Source: Solen grandis
Taxonomy: Eukaryota > Mollusca > Bivalvia > Adapedonta > Solenidae
NCBI GenBank assembly: GCA_021229015.1
Contig: CM037781.1
Span: 33,273,525 to 33,337,524, forward strand
Direction of reading: 5' to 3'
Length of the DNA: 64,000 bases
Shown: positions 1 to 10,999 of the stretch, in pieces
Numbering within the stretch: the stretch's first letter is position 1
How the letters are laid out: each line of letters starts with the position of its first letter
The notes under the pieces: generated by a model
The model's database searches: none
What the model was told of the DNA's origin: nothing
The model's input: the letters and a program-made list of their open reading frames with translations, nothing else
Made by a program: the position numbers and the translations under genes

Positions 1-2740
1 CATACAATATTGTAGCTCATTTTCTACACACTCCATGCAGCAAAGAAAATTTCATGTACCATTCTAAGTTCAGTTAATTAATATTCATTAAGTCATAAAT
101 TTGTACATGAATATTCATGAGATAAAGGGTTAAGTATTATTTAGAGCTAAGTATGATTGGTGGAATTCAAGCCAGATACCAGAAAAGAAAAAAAAATCCA
201 AACAAATATATCCAAGATATTTAGAGTACTCAAGACATTACACTTAAGTTCCTCTGAATCAATTTACTAAAGTATGGTAGCCAATAAAGAAAGAAGTTAC
301 ACTGAAACAGTCACAACTGTTTATATATATCACAGTATGATCTGGTGTAACCATGCCTTAAACATTAATCTTGAAGGGTTACCCGAGATGTTTGCTGACA
401 TTTTTTTCATTCTTTTTTTGTTTTTAAATTGTGTGATTTACAGGCCAAATGAAGGGATTCTGACAGTGTTAGTTACCAGAAGTAATGGTACCAACCCTAC
501 TTTTATACTGTATAATCGTTGATGTTTGTGGGGATTTAATTAAGTGGATTTCATGGGTAGCTTTATCCTAGAATATTCATCACGAAAATCATTCAGGCAA
601 CCTTATATCATGAATCCATGAATAATTGTACCAACGAAACAGTCTTTAATGCAGATTCAACGTAATTTAATGTCATTGAAAAGTACTGATTATACCATAT
701 ATTGAAATGAGTGTGATCAAAACTAAGCTTTATTTTCCATCTGCTAATTAGCCAACCTGTTTTAAAAGGCCATATTTAAAACTCCATACAATGACATTAT
801 GTTACAAACATGGCCTCTATTTAGTGGGCACCTGTAGTAAGCGGCCACTTTCTAATTTCTGTATCTTTCTGCCTAAGACAAGTTGGACTACTGGATCTTC
901 TGCAGCATTTTAACTTCAACTAAATCCTTGTTGTTAACATGTGACTTACTCTGAAAAGTACCTTTATCAGGGTTCAAATCAGCAGTAGCAATTTTGCTTT
1001 ATAGGTTGACACTGACTAAACATATTAAAACTTCATTTTTTTGCCAATATGTATAACGTATAACCCTATTTTTGGTAATAATATCAAAATTAAAAGGCAG
1101 ATCAATGGCTATTATTTCTATGAGAGATATAATGAAAGAAAGCCCATAAAAACAGTAATAAAATTATAGATTAAGACGACAATAGCAAGAAAAAAAAAAC
1201 AGTAGCAAAATATATATATCAAGGTAAACACGGCTATAATTATGAAAATCATAATAGCGTTTAATTAAAATATTCTATCATATTATATTTTTAAAAAATC
1301 TTATATTTACATATTTCTAATGCCTTCATTATTTTAAGTTAGTTTTCTCTGCTCTCAATTCATTTTTTGGTTAGCATTTAGCAGTTATATTATCCAATGA
1401 CAGTTAGGTTTCTATGACAACTAAAGATCATAGGACATTTTTATGACCACACTGTCATATAGAGGGGTTGGAAACACGGGACCAGCAAGAATAGAGAGGA
1501 AAATGAGAAACAGATAAGAGAGAGAGAGAGGAAGCATGCATACCCTGGGGTCTTGAAGATTCAGATTGAAGGTCACGACCTTCAAGGAAAGGTCAAGGTA
1601 GAAGATCAATGATAAATAAAACAAACAGCATATTTGATACAGATCAAAGACTATTTATGATACAAATTATATCTGATCAACATCACTCTCATTATACATG
1701 TAACCTCATTTTAATATCCACATAAAACTGAAAAAGAATAAAACCATTTTGATTTTATTCTTATCAAAATTTTCTATTGTACTTAATATAAACTTATGTT
1801 TTTAAGTCTTCCCTTCTAGGTAGGTTTATCCAGAGAGTGACCAACCTGAGCTAGTTGTAGATTAATCTGGATTTATATTGTTTGCTTCTTCACTCAACAA
1901 TGAAGATCTATATATCTTATACTTTTCTTTTTATAATGATTTGAAAACAAGTTCTAACTTAATCCTCTCAGTAGTCCCTGGGTTGGATCAGTACTTTGTG
2001 ACTGGGAAGTTTATAAAATTATCTCGCCATCATCAGAGTTTTGAATCTAAGCTGTTAGTACTTGTTGCTCAACCTCTCTCTGTAAATTAAGCAGCTATGC
2101 ATTTTTTTTTAACTTAGAGGTTTGGGCCCACAACTTTCAGGTCCAAATTCAATAAACACTACCTAGACCAGGGAACTTTCATGGAGATCAGGGGGTAACA
2201 TTGCCAAACCTATTCAGACATAATGTTTGTCTGGTCATGCTATACAATAGTTTAACATGGTATAAATGGCTTGTACAGGAAAAGAATAGAGGGACACTTT
2301 CCTTGACAACATTCTGTAATGATGTTTAGTTCTTGGCAATACAAATTTAAACATTGTACAATATTTCATTCCATTTGGAAATCATTGTTAACTTATTTAC
2401 AGATATCTAAATGTTCTTCTGTCACCTGCCAATCAATGATATGAACATTATGTCCAAGGTAACCCAGACCATTTAACCATCTAATGAACAATTTGTCACG
2501 ACAAGTTTAACATGTACAATTCATACACATACAACTTTATTTATGTTTATTCATGAATGTCTTCCCTCAATTCTAAGCATATTTTTTTAAAGAGTTCTCT
2601 ATTAGTTTTCATAACCTGGATACATGTATGAAACATACCAGACATTTTTTTCAAAGAAAACAAAAACATCTTTCTGAACATACATTCTGATTATTTATTT
2701 TCTAGTTTTCTCCACCATTTTCTGAACCTTTTATTTAGTT
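1..2740. other. AT-rich non-coding stretch
   Basis: No recognisable coding sequence on either strand. The only structure seen is a short (AG)n run at about 1517-1531 and many A or T homopolymers. It is probably intron or flank of the minus-strand SET-domain gene, but no exon here can be supported. Confidence 0.5.
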
Positions 2741-2762
2741 ACCATGGTTAATATCAACGTAC

Positions 2763-2789
2763 CTTCAGCCTCATCGTCCCCTTGCTTTG
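2763..2789 (-). CDS. Possible 27-nt micro-exon
   Basis: On the minus strand a pyrimidine-rich acceptor (ttcaattgtag) precedes 27 nt that end at a donor reading AAG|GTACGT. Two of the three phases are open; one gives an acidic stretch, KQGDDEAE. It lies on the same strand as the SET-domain gene about 11 kb downstream of its last clear exon, so it could be a distal exon. However, that last exon (13729-13807) ends in phase 2, which would hit a stop here, so any link needs other exons between. Splice signals alone support it. Confidence 0.25.
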
Positions 2790-2817
2790 CTACAATTGAA
2801 AGGTACATGATAAATTA

Positions 2818-3010
2818 GGTCACATTATTATCATCCTAAGGTCACATGATCAGAATCATCAGGTCACATGATCATCTGTTGTGCTGTATGATCAACAATT
2901 GGGTCACATGATCAGAATAGCTGGGTCACATGAACAGAATAATTGGGTCACATGATCAGAATAATTGGGTCACATGATCAGAATATCTGAGTCACAATAT
3001 CAGAATGAAA
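2818..3010. repeat. Minisatellite, unit about 21-22 bp
   Basis: A degenerate tandem array whose core is 'gggtcacatgatcagaata'. About eight copies are seen; the right-hand ones are most alike and the left-hand ones diverged. Confidence 0.85.
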
Positions 3011-3239
3011 ATTACATGATTATACTTCCATGAAAAAAATACTAAATCATTATATTTCATCAGTTGTTTATTGAAGTTAGTTCTAAAACTAGCACCATTC
3101 CAAAGCTTTGGTCAATAAGTGGATACATGAATCGTCTCTGAAATTCACAACAGAAGCTGGAGGGTTGGGCATACTAGTCTTCAATCACTAACATGTCCTT
3201 AACAGGCAATTAGATTTTTGTGTAAAACATATCTTTCCT

Positions 3240-3875
3240 GAACTGAATTAAGATATCAACCTACAGTACTACTATACTCAAATATATACTGAAATATCTA
3301 AGAATGTATACACAGATATATGCTTAAAGTACTTTAAGATGTATACTAAGACATATAATAGAAATACTGTAAAAATAAGGATGTAAACACAGATATAAAC
3401 CAATACTTAAAATTACTAAGGTTGAATATTCAAAAATATACCTAACTACTTCAAGATGTATATAAGATATAAACTTAACCCTTTCCCTCATAGAGGACAC
3501 AATGAAAAGACCTATGCGAACAGCATAAAACCAGATCAGCCTGCGAGTAACTCGCAGGCTGATCAGGTTTTATGCTGTTCACTGCTCCTCAGTGGTCTGG
3601 AAATGAGGATTTTACAATTAAATTTGGTAAGGTTTAACTGTGGTTTTCTGCAGATCAGGCTTTATGTGGTACCTACTGAATGCGTCAAAATGAGTCTATA
3701 AGAGGGAAAGGGTTAAAGTACTTTAGGATGAATACAGAGATATAAACTTAAGTACTTTAGGGTGTATACTAAGATATGAACTAGTTATTCAGAATGCATA
3801 CTCAAATATACACTAAAAGTACTTCAGGGTGAATACAGAGATATAAACTTTAAATACTTAAGGATAAGTTTCTCA
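3240..3875. repeat. Degenerate tandem repeat interrupted by a MITE
   Basis: Diverged units of roughly 40-45 bp built around 'gtatactaagatataaactt' and 'aagtactttagg'. The array is split by the MITE at 3479-3712 and continues again at 5103-5210 beyond a TIR element. An uninterrupted unit at 3739-3762 keeps one TTAA and acts as a pre-insertion reference for the MITE. Confidence 0.7.
3479..3712. mobile_element. piggyBac-like MITE, copy 1 (234 bp)
   Basis: The ends are inverted repeats starting ccctttccctcat, and the element is flanked by TTAA at 3475-3478 and 3713-3716. It has no coding capacity. The middle holds a near-perfect hairpin (arms about 32 nt, loop TAA) between 'gcgaacagcataaaacc' and its complement. 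TTAA duplication and CCC-initial ends are traits of the piggyBac superfamily; the assignment to that superfamily is inference because no autonomous copy is in the window. Four more copies lie at 4209, 4703, 16239 and 17764. Confidence 0.85.
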
Positions 3876-4208
3876 GGTAAAATACAGTATAGCGGGTTAT
3901 TTCTATTGGTGTAATATTTGTGGTTTTGCCATAAAAATGTTGGGTTGTTTTTTATACGGATTATTTTTGTGTGATTTCTGAACCCAAGAAAAATTTATTT
4001 CTGTGCTTGCTTTCCTTGCTGAACCAAATATATTAAAATCTCTAATTCAAATTATTACCGGACAGTTTCCTTTTACTCAAGGGAGGCCACTGTACGTTTT
4101 ACAGTTCATTCAGAATCAAGGCATCTGACATAAAACAATAATTATATAAACATGACATTCATGAACGGCAAAAAAAAATGGCACAAATTACATGGTAAAT
4201 GAATTTAA

Positions 4209-4442
4209 CCCTTTCCCTCATAGAGAACACCATGAAAAGACCTATGCGAACAGCATAAAACCAGATCAGCCTGCGAGTAACTCGCAGGCTGATCAGGTTT
4301 TATGCTGTTCGCTGCTCCTCAGTGGTCTGGAAATGAGGATTTTGTAATTAAATTTGGTTAAGTTTAACTGTGGTTTTCTGCAGATCAGGCTTTATGTGAT
4401 ACCTATTGAGGGTGTCAAAATGAGTCTATATGAGGGAAAGGG
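4209..4442. mobile_element. piggyBac-like MITE, copy 2 (234 bp)
   Basis: Same length and nearly the same sequence as the copy at 3479, flanked by TTAA at 4205-4208 and 4443-4446. The central hairpin is intact. It sits inside the TA-flanked TIR element. Confidence 0.85.
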
Positions 4443-4702
4443 TTAAGGAAAGTATGGTACTACGATACAGTGGTTTACATCTCATATAGTCTACTGTATA
4501 CCCTACAATACATAAACGCAATATTTAACTGATATAGTTATTAGTAAATATATGTCCAGTAACTTGGATTTATGATCATAGATATATGGCCAAAATACTG
4601 ATATTGCACGATTTCATACTGACTGTTTATTAGTGATTTATTCACTAAGCAAGCCATTTGTAAACGTGTGAAAAAAGTATGCATTGTTTGGCATGTAATT
4701 AA

Positions 4703-4929
4703 CCCTTTCCCTCATAGAGGAAACCATGAAAAGACCTATGCAAACAACATAAAACCAGATCAGCCTGTGAGTTACTCGCAAACTCATTTATGCTGTTCGC
4801 TGCTCCTCAGTGGTCTGGAAATGAGGACTTTATAATTAAATTTGTAAGGTTTAACTGTGGTTTTCTGCAGATCAGGCTTTATGTGGTACCTATTGAGTGC
4901 GTCAAAATGAGTCTATATGAGGGAAAGGG
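4703..4929. mobile_element. piggyBac-like MITE, copy 3 (227 bp)
   Basis: TTAA at 4699-4702 and 4930-4933. Part of the right arm of the central hairpin is deleted, so the palindrome is broken; the ends are intact. Confidence 0.85.
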
Positions 4930-5209
4930 TTAAGACTAATCTTCTTGTCATCAGTTAAAGTGTATTAAATTGATTTACAGGGAAAATGAGATTTCCAGTG
5001 AATTTTTTTTCAACTGTGTTTTTATTTCCTTGGACTTTATTTCTAGTTTTGTGTTCATCCGCAGAAAAGCAGAAATAAATAACCCACAGAAATAACCTGC
5101 TATAAAGTACTTAAAATACTACTGAAGAATGTATACTCAGATTATATACTTCAGGTACCAAATAATGAATACATAATATATTAGTATATGGTACTTTAGC
5201 ATGGTTTAG

Positions 5210-6940
5210 CATACATATATATGGATTGCAAATCCTGCATAAAATGTTTACTTAGTTAATTTTTACATACAATGGTTAAAACAGATAAGTCCATTTATGA
5301 TAATTCTGACGATAATTCCAATAAATAACCACAGTCACAATAGATTTCCTACATTTCTTATAAATATTTGTCATCACTAAGAAAACGTGGCAATTAGAAA
5401 ATTTCTCATATCCTACTTTATCGGTATATCAAACTATTATTTTATGACAAAGTTTCCCCTTTATAAAACATGTAGGATTTCCAGAGGGAAATAATACAAT
5501 GAAAGAGTGACTTTAATTGCTTTTCCTTTCAGTTTTGCACTTGCATATTTTTCACACATCTGAATAATCAAAGCATTGTCAACTTATAATTATGAACTGA
5601 CACCTGTCACTTAACCATCATGAGTGTAAACAATTTATATTTCCAAGAAAATACCTGTCTTATTTCATTCTCTACATTGATGAAATAGAGATATCAATTA
5701 TAAGACTACATAAAGCAAACAGATGAATTTTTGGTAACTCACCATGAATTATTTCATGTAATTCAATGAAACAGCCAGGTCAATTTGTATCTTTATTTTT
5801 AATATTTGCCTTTGCATAAAATTCATTATTATATTGCAGTTTTAATCATTTGGTATCTGCTTGACCATCACTTGGATAAACAATTGATTGTTATGCTGTG
5901 TAATTATTATACGCAGGACAAGATAACATGAAAATTTCCTTCGGTCTGGAGGCCATTCCAATTATCATAAATGGACTGTAGATATTTTAAAATGGTGAAG
6001 ATCATTTGAAATGTGACATGACATTCTCATCAAGTTTTAAAACAATAATTTGTCATTATATTAAGAAAAAAAAATATTTCAAAACTTGAAAAATTATATT
6101 ACAATGTTAAATTATTCTAGAACTCAATATTACAAGGTTAAATAAGTCTAGAACTCACTCAAATTTTGATATAAAACAATAATATAAAGACTAAGTGCAG
6201 GTTGCCCGAAATTCTAAATTCCAAGACAGTGTTTAAACAGAAACCACTAGCACCCGGTGATATCAGCACTTCTACAAAATTAATATTTGATTACATAAGA
6301 AAAATCTAGTGATAAAAGACCTCCTACGTAATAGCTACATTAGTATTTTAAAGTATAAGTTATGTTGACAACATCAAGCTAATTTCTATTGCATGTGTTA
6401 ACGTTAATATTACTTCAGACATTATTATTATTATTATTACCATAATAACATGGAAGTTTTATTCAGTTTGGGTAATCTATTTTGGTTTGCTTTAGTCTTA
6501 TTCACTGAGTCTTAAGCTGTTACTCAATCCAGCAGAAGTGGTTATTATAATGTATTTCAGAAACTGTTTATATACCTACATTGTTATGAAGTTAAATGCC
6601 ATTTTTCAACATCATTGGTGAAGTTCGTTAGAAAACTTAAGAAATTTATAAAGTTTACTAATTTTTCTCCTCAGTTGCATTGTTGTTAAGTAAAATATAT
6701 TTGAAGATGCTGAAGTGATAACAAAATCAAATTTGTAAGGTAGAATCAGCAACTTCTGCTGTATCTAATTAATGTGAAATGAAAACAATTAACTACCTAA
6801 AGATTTTATACTTTGTGATAAATAAACCTTAGATAGTATGCTATCTGTAAAATGTATTTACAGCTATACAAAACAGGTTCTTTGAAGCATTAACACAAGT
6901 TTAAACTAGAACTCTTATTAAAGGTGATGAATACCCGGTC
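5210..6940. other. AT-rich non-coding stretch
   Basis: No gene seen. A short (ATT)n run lies at about 6423-6440. It may be intronic or 3' flank of the minus-strand SET gene. Confidence 0.5.
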
Positions 6941-6949
6941 ATGTGGCTT

Positions 6950-7560
6950 TTTCATTGGACAAATCTGTAAAACAGCGACCTTAAGATAGCCTTAAAAATT
7001 TTAAAGGCCAATCAGGGACCATAATTCTTTCTTTTGAAGACGGGCACACAAATTATATTTTGTCATGCACGTTTACATATCATTAACATATCATTTAAGA
7101 CAGATGCAAAATTTTGTGTGGTGAAGAAATGTATATGTAGTTTGCATCACAAGATTTTTTAAGTCAACTCAGGGACTATAAATCTCATTTCTTGGACGCC
7201 CATAAAACAAAACAATGTCATGAACAATTTCTTGTCATTTGGAATGCACATGCAAACTCTCATCCTAATTGGTGAATAATGTAGAAGTAGTTCGTGTCAC
7301 AAGTTTTTTGTCACAGATGGACAGATATTTTTAAGTTCAACAAGCAGCCGTAATTCTGTATTTCCTCGAAAGATGTGTATTAAAAATAATGACAAGCACA
7401 TGTACACATCCTCATAAATCAATTTGCAAAATTTGAGCTGAATCAGTGAAGTATTGTAGAAGTGATTCATGTCATAAAATTTGACTTTTGCCACGGACAG
7501 ACAACCTGACAAACAAACAAACAAATAGACTGAATCCTTTTTACCGCCCTCTCAAACTTA
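6950..7560. repeat. Diverged interspersed repeat with internal units of about 150 bp
   Basis: Recurring phrases such as 'gtagaagt.gttcatgtcac' and 'cacatgc/cacatgtaca' suggest diverged tandem units of a dispersed repeat. A related ending ('cggac...aggggataaaaa') appears at about 13220-13510. The open frame at 7297-7524 inside it is not a credible gene. Confidence 0.4.
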
Positions 7561-7689
7561 GCAGGTGTATTATATCACAAAATACTGTAGAAATATTTCA
7601 CGACCTGTTATTTCTGCTGGTACCTAAGTACAGTGAAGCTACATTCTACACACACTAATATAACCAGAAAATCTATAAGCAAAAATCAA

Positions 7690-8028
7690 ACAGGATCAAT
7701 TCATAATATGTCTTTCATGCCATATGGTTTCAAAGAAATGCTGATTCAATGCATTTCTATATTTTTCATGCTTCTTGTAAGTTTTCACAATGAACAGAAC
7801 CATTATTTTTTCACAATAAATTAAGAAATCAAACAAGGAATTCATAATATTTTCACAATGAAGAAAATCATAGCTTCCAAAATGAAGGGAATCATGATAT
7901 ATTGGCAACAAAAGAAATCATAGGGAATCATTATTTTCCATGGGAAGGAATAAACTTTGTGTTCACAATAAGAAAGGACTCAATGTTTCCATGATGGAGG
8001 GAGTCAATTGTGTTTTCACAATGAAGGG
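7690..8028. repeat. Degenerate minisatellite around 'atgaagggaatcat'
   Basis: Repeated phrases of the type 'ttttcacaatgaagggaatcat' recur here and resume at 9189-9260. The hAT-like element 8029-9188 interrupts the array. Confidence 0.6.
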
Positions 8029-9188
8029 CAGGGCCACCGCTGTCGATCGCCAATGGCGCCATTTGCGATTATTTTGAGATTATGGCGCTAAATTTTGCCA
8101 GTTGGCGAAAGTTAGTGGCGCATGCTTTCTGTAAAGCACTGCATATCGTAACGAGGATGTTTATACAGGAAGTACTCAGTAAGCGTACACAAGGTAAATC
8201 TCATGCTGTGAGAAGAGACCAAAAAATCGATAATTGAGGGCGGAGTCAGATTTGTGTCATATTATCCAATCAATGCTTGTTTTTCTGCGGAACACTTGGA
8301 TCGTATCGTTGCGTTGTTTATTTACATCTGTAGACGCATGAGATGTGAAAACTTGTTGTTTTTGGCAACGAGGATTGATTGCGTGAACATGTATGTGCAA
8401 TAAAATCTAATTTGTCCATTTCAAATGTGCCGATAGTCCGGCAAACCAGCGACAATTACGAATCACTATATTATGAAACAAACACTGACTGATTAAGGCT
8501 AAAAAGACCGATAGTCTTGTTTGAAATAACTTTACGAACGTTGGCTATTTAATGCAAACACTTTTTGATGATGTCTAATTAAAATATTTCCGTAAAAATA
8601 GACAATGAACGTGAAAAAGAAAAACTTTAAACAACTTTTTTAATTTTTTTGACCATTTGGGAAAATTAAACATGCCAGAATCAGGATAGGATACAAATGG
8701 AAAGAATGAATTAAAAAAAAAATATTGGTTATATTTGTAATAAGTAGTAATAGTAATTAGTAATAAGATCTAGATTTATGTTTCATTATGGTGAAGAAAG
8801 ACACATTAATACATTTAATTATAGAAAATTACCTTTTTTTTTCATATTCTAAAGTAAGGATACATCTATGTATATGTAGCATAATTACAGGGAAAAAAAG
8901 TTGGAAATAAATCATGTCTATGATCTTTACAATGTATACTTGATTATGAAATTGAATATTACTGTTGATGCTATTTCTATTAAGATAATTTAGTGGTATA
9001 TGAACATAGAATATTATTCATTCCCATTCCCTTTTAATTTACCCATACTCATCATGAGTATTAATACACCAGTTAACATAATTACAAAGTTTCCTACTCT
9101 GGCTCTAAAGTGGCTCTAAAGTGGCTCCAACTTTTCTCAAGTGGCGAAAATGATGGCGACAGGTTGAAAAATTCCAGTGGAGGCCCTG
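8029..9188. mobile_element. hAT-like non-autonomous element, 1.16 kb
   Basis: It starts cagggccaccgctg and the complement of its right end is cagggcctccactg, a hAT-style TIR. The sequence aaggg occurs directly before and after it (8024-8028, 9189-9193). Joining the flanks across that 5-bp duplication recreates the phrase 'aatgaagggaatcat' of the surrounding minisatellite. The interior has no transposase and carries repeated 'gtggcgaaa' and 'gtggctctaaa' words near the ends. A 5-bp duplication is short for hAT (usually 8 bp), so the superfamily is tentative. Confidence 0.65.
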
Positions 9189-9690
9189 AAGGGAATCATT
9201 ATGTTCTAACTTTTTATGTTTTAACAATAAAGGGAACAAAATATCTAAGATGGAACAGAACTACATGCATTCTTCTAAAATAACTAGTCATTCTTTCTTT
9301 CCTGCACCAAGCTAAGCACACTGCAAGAGCTACATATAACCCTGACAAGGAATTCAGAGGAAGTGTAGTTGCAGCTGACATTTTATGCAATTTTTGTTAC
9401 TACGGCAACTTCTTTTTAATTCTTTATTTTTATTGACAATTTGAATGAAACTTCGTCATAGGAGGAGTGGAGAGGGCACTGTCAATCTCAGCCTAGGCTG
9501 GATTTCCAACACAGGGCGTATGATTGAGTTTATGAAAATCCAGTACTAATTCACTATTTAAACAATTATTAAATTAAATCCAGTCCTTCTAATTTACTAT
9601 ATATTTGGTAAAATTCTTCTATGGCTGTATATTTCATGACTACTTCAATGTTTTCTCATGAAAATATTTTTAAGTGTCCGTAAAATAAAT

Positions 9691-10588
9691 AAGAGGGCCA
9701 AGATGGCCCTGAAATCGCTCACAAGAAAAAAAATTGCCTTGATTGCCTAATATAGCATAGACCTATTGAATACATAATCCATTCAGAAGCAGAGAAAGAT
9801 AATTTAACTTCCACACAAAAACTGTGCATGTAGTCCAAATTTTGAAGGTCATAGCCCTATACAAGTCTGTATAAAATCAAGTGATCCCATTGGGCAGGAC
9901 CAATTTTGACCCAAAGGCCATGATTTGAACAAACTTGGTTGAGGTTACATATCAAATATATACTTATTTAAATCCACTAGAACATGTTACATACTAAATA
10001 TCTAAACATCAGGCCTTGTTGCTTCTAACATGAAGACTTTAATGTTAGACTATATAAAACCAAGTGACCCCTGGGGATGGGCTAATTTTAACTCTAGGAC
10101 CATAATTTGAAACTTGGTAGAAGTTCACTAGGTCATGTTACACATCAAACATCTAAACTCCAGACCTTGTGGTTTCTGACAAGAAGATCTTTTAAAAGTT
10201 TTCCTATATAAGTCTATGTAAAATCAAGTGATCCCTTGGGTGGTGTCAATTTTGACCCCAGGCCCGTGATCTGAACAAACTTGGTAGATGTTCACTAGGC
10301 CATGTAACACACCAAATATCTAAGTTATAGGACTCACAGTTTTGCAGAAGAAGATTTTCAAAGTTTGCATTTTTAATGTCTTTTTTACCTGTGACCTACT
10401 TTTTCAACCAATCAATACAATTTGAAAAATTTTTGAAAGAGGACCTCATAAGAATCAATCTTGTAAATTTTGATTAAAATCAATTCAGTGGGTTAGAAGG
10501 AGATGCTGTTTAAAGGAAATCGCTGACAATGGATGGACATGGACAACACACGTCGCAGACACAGGGCCATTCTATGGCCTTAAAGTTC
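9691..10588. mobile_element. Tandem-unit repeat element, right side lost in gap
   Basis: It begins aagagggccaagatggccctg and contains at least three diverged units with the phrases 'aaatcaagtgatccc...ttttgacc' and 'ttggtag(a)ggttcac'. It runs into the assembly gap. The end style is the same as the relic at 63921 and resembles dispersed molluscan repeats with internal tandem units. Non-coding. Confidence 0.55.
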
Positions 10589-10688
10589 NNNNNNNNNNNN
10601 NNNNNNNNNNNNNNNNNNNNNNNNNNNNNNNNNNNNNNNNNNNNNNNNNNNNNNNNNNNNNNNNNNNNNNNNNNNNNNNNNNNNNNNN
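10589..10688. other. Assembly gap (100 N)
   Basis: Exactly 100 unknown bases, the conventional size for a gap of unknown length. An open frame spanning it is an artefact. Confidence 0.99.
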
Positions 10689-10738
10689 GAATGACAAAAA
10701 ATGTAACAATACATTGAAAATAATAAATGTTAATAATA

Positions 10739-10855
10739 TTGCAATAAAATAAAATTACATTTCAAATGAAAAGAAATAAAAGTGAGTTGAGGACTAAAAG
10801 TCCTAAGCATACTTTTATTCTTTTCCAATTTGAAATGTACTTTATTTTATTGCAG
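10739..10855. repeat. Inverted repeat, arms about 45 bp
   Basis: The left arm starting 'ttgcaataaaataaaa' (10739-10783) pairs with the right arm ending 'ttattttattgca' (10811-10855) with a few mismatches. The spacer contains a small palindrome 'ggactaaaagtcc'. Read on the minus strand, the arms place AATAAA polyadenylation-type hexamers just downstream of the transposase gene. Confidence 0.8.
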
Positions 10856-10916
10856 GATTTTTTCATTTATTTTATTATATAAAAGTTTTATCAAAGTTTT
10901 AATGCCACAAATGCTG

Positions 10917-10936
10917 CCCCCCCCCCCCCCCCCCCC
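10917..10936. repeat. poly(C) tract, 20 nt
   Basis: An uninterrupted run of C between the inverted repeat and the transposase gene. Such runs are prone to sequencing error. Confidence 0.95.
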
Positions 10937-10999
10937 AACACATACTGTCACAATGCCCCCAAACACAATCACTTGTCCACACTGTCACTTCCACAAGAA

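Larger units (their letters stand above)
3890..5102. mobile_element. TIR element of about 1.2 kb flanked by TA
   Basis: The left end 'tatagcgggttatttct' and the complement of the right end 'agaaataacctgctata' form inverted repeats (about 18 of 22 positions match). TA dinucleotides flank both ends, suggesting a TA duplication as in Tc1/mariner. The interior is AT-rich without a credible ORF and contains two copies of the 234-bp MITE, so it is a non-autonomous element that has itself been a target. Confidence 0.6.

Noticed and set aside
10529..10717. Open frame across the first gap; likewise two across 60689-60788
   Set aside because: They consist mainly of unknown residues from N.
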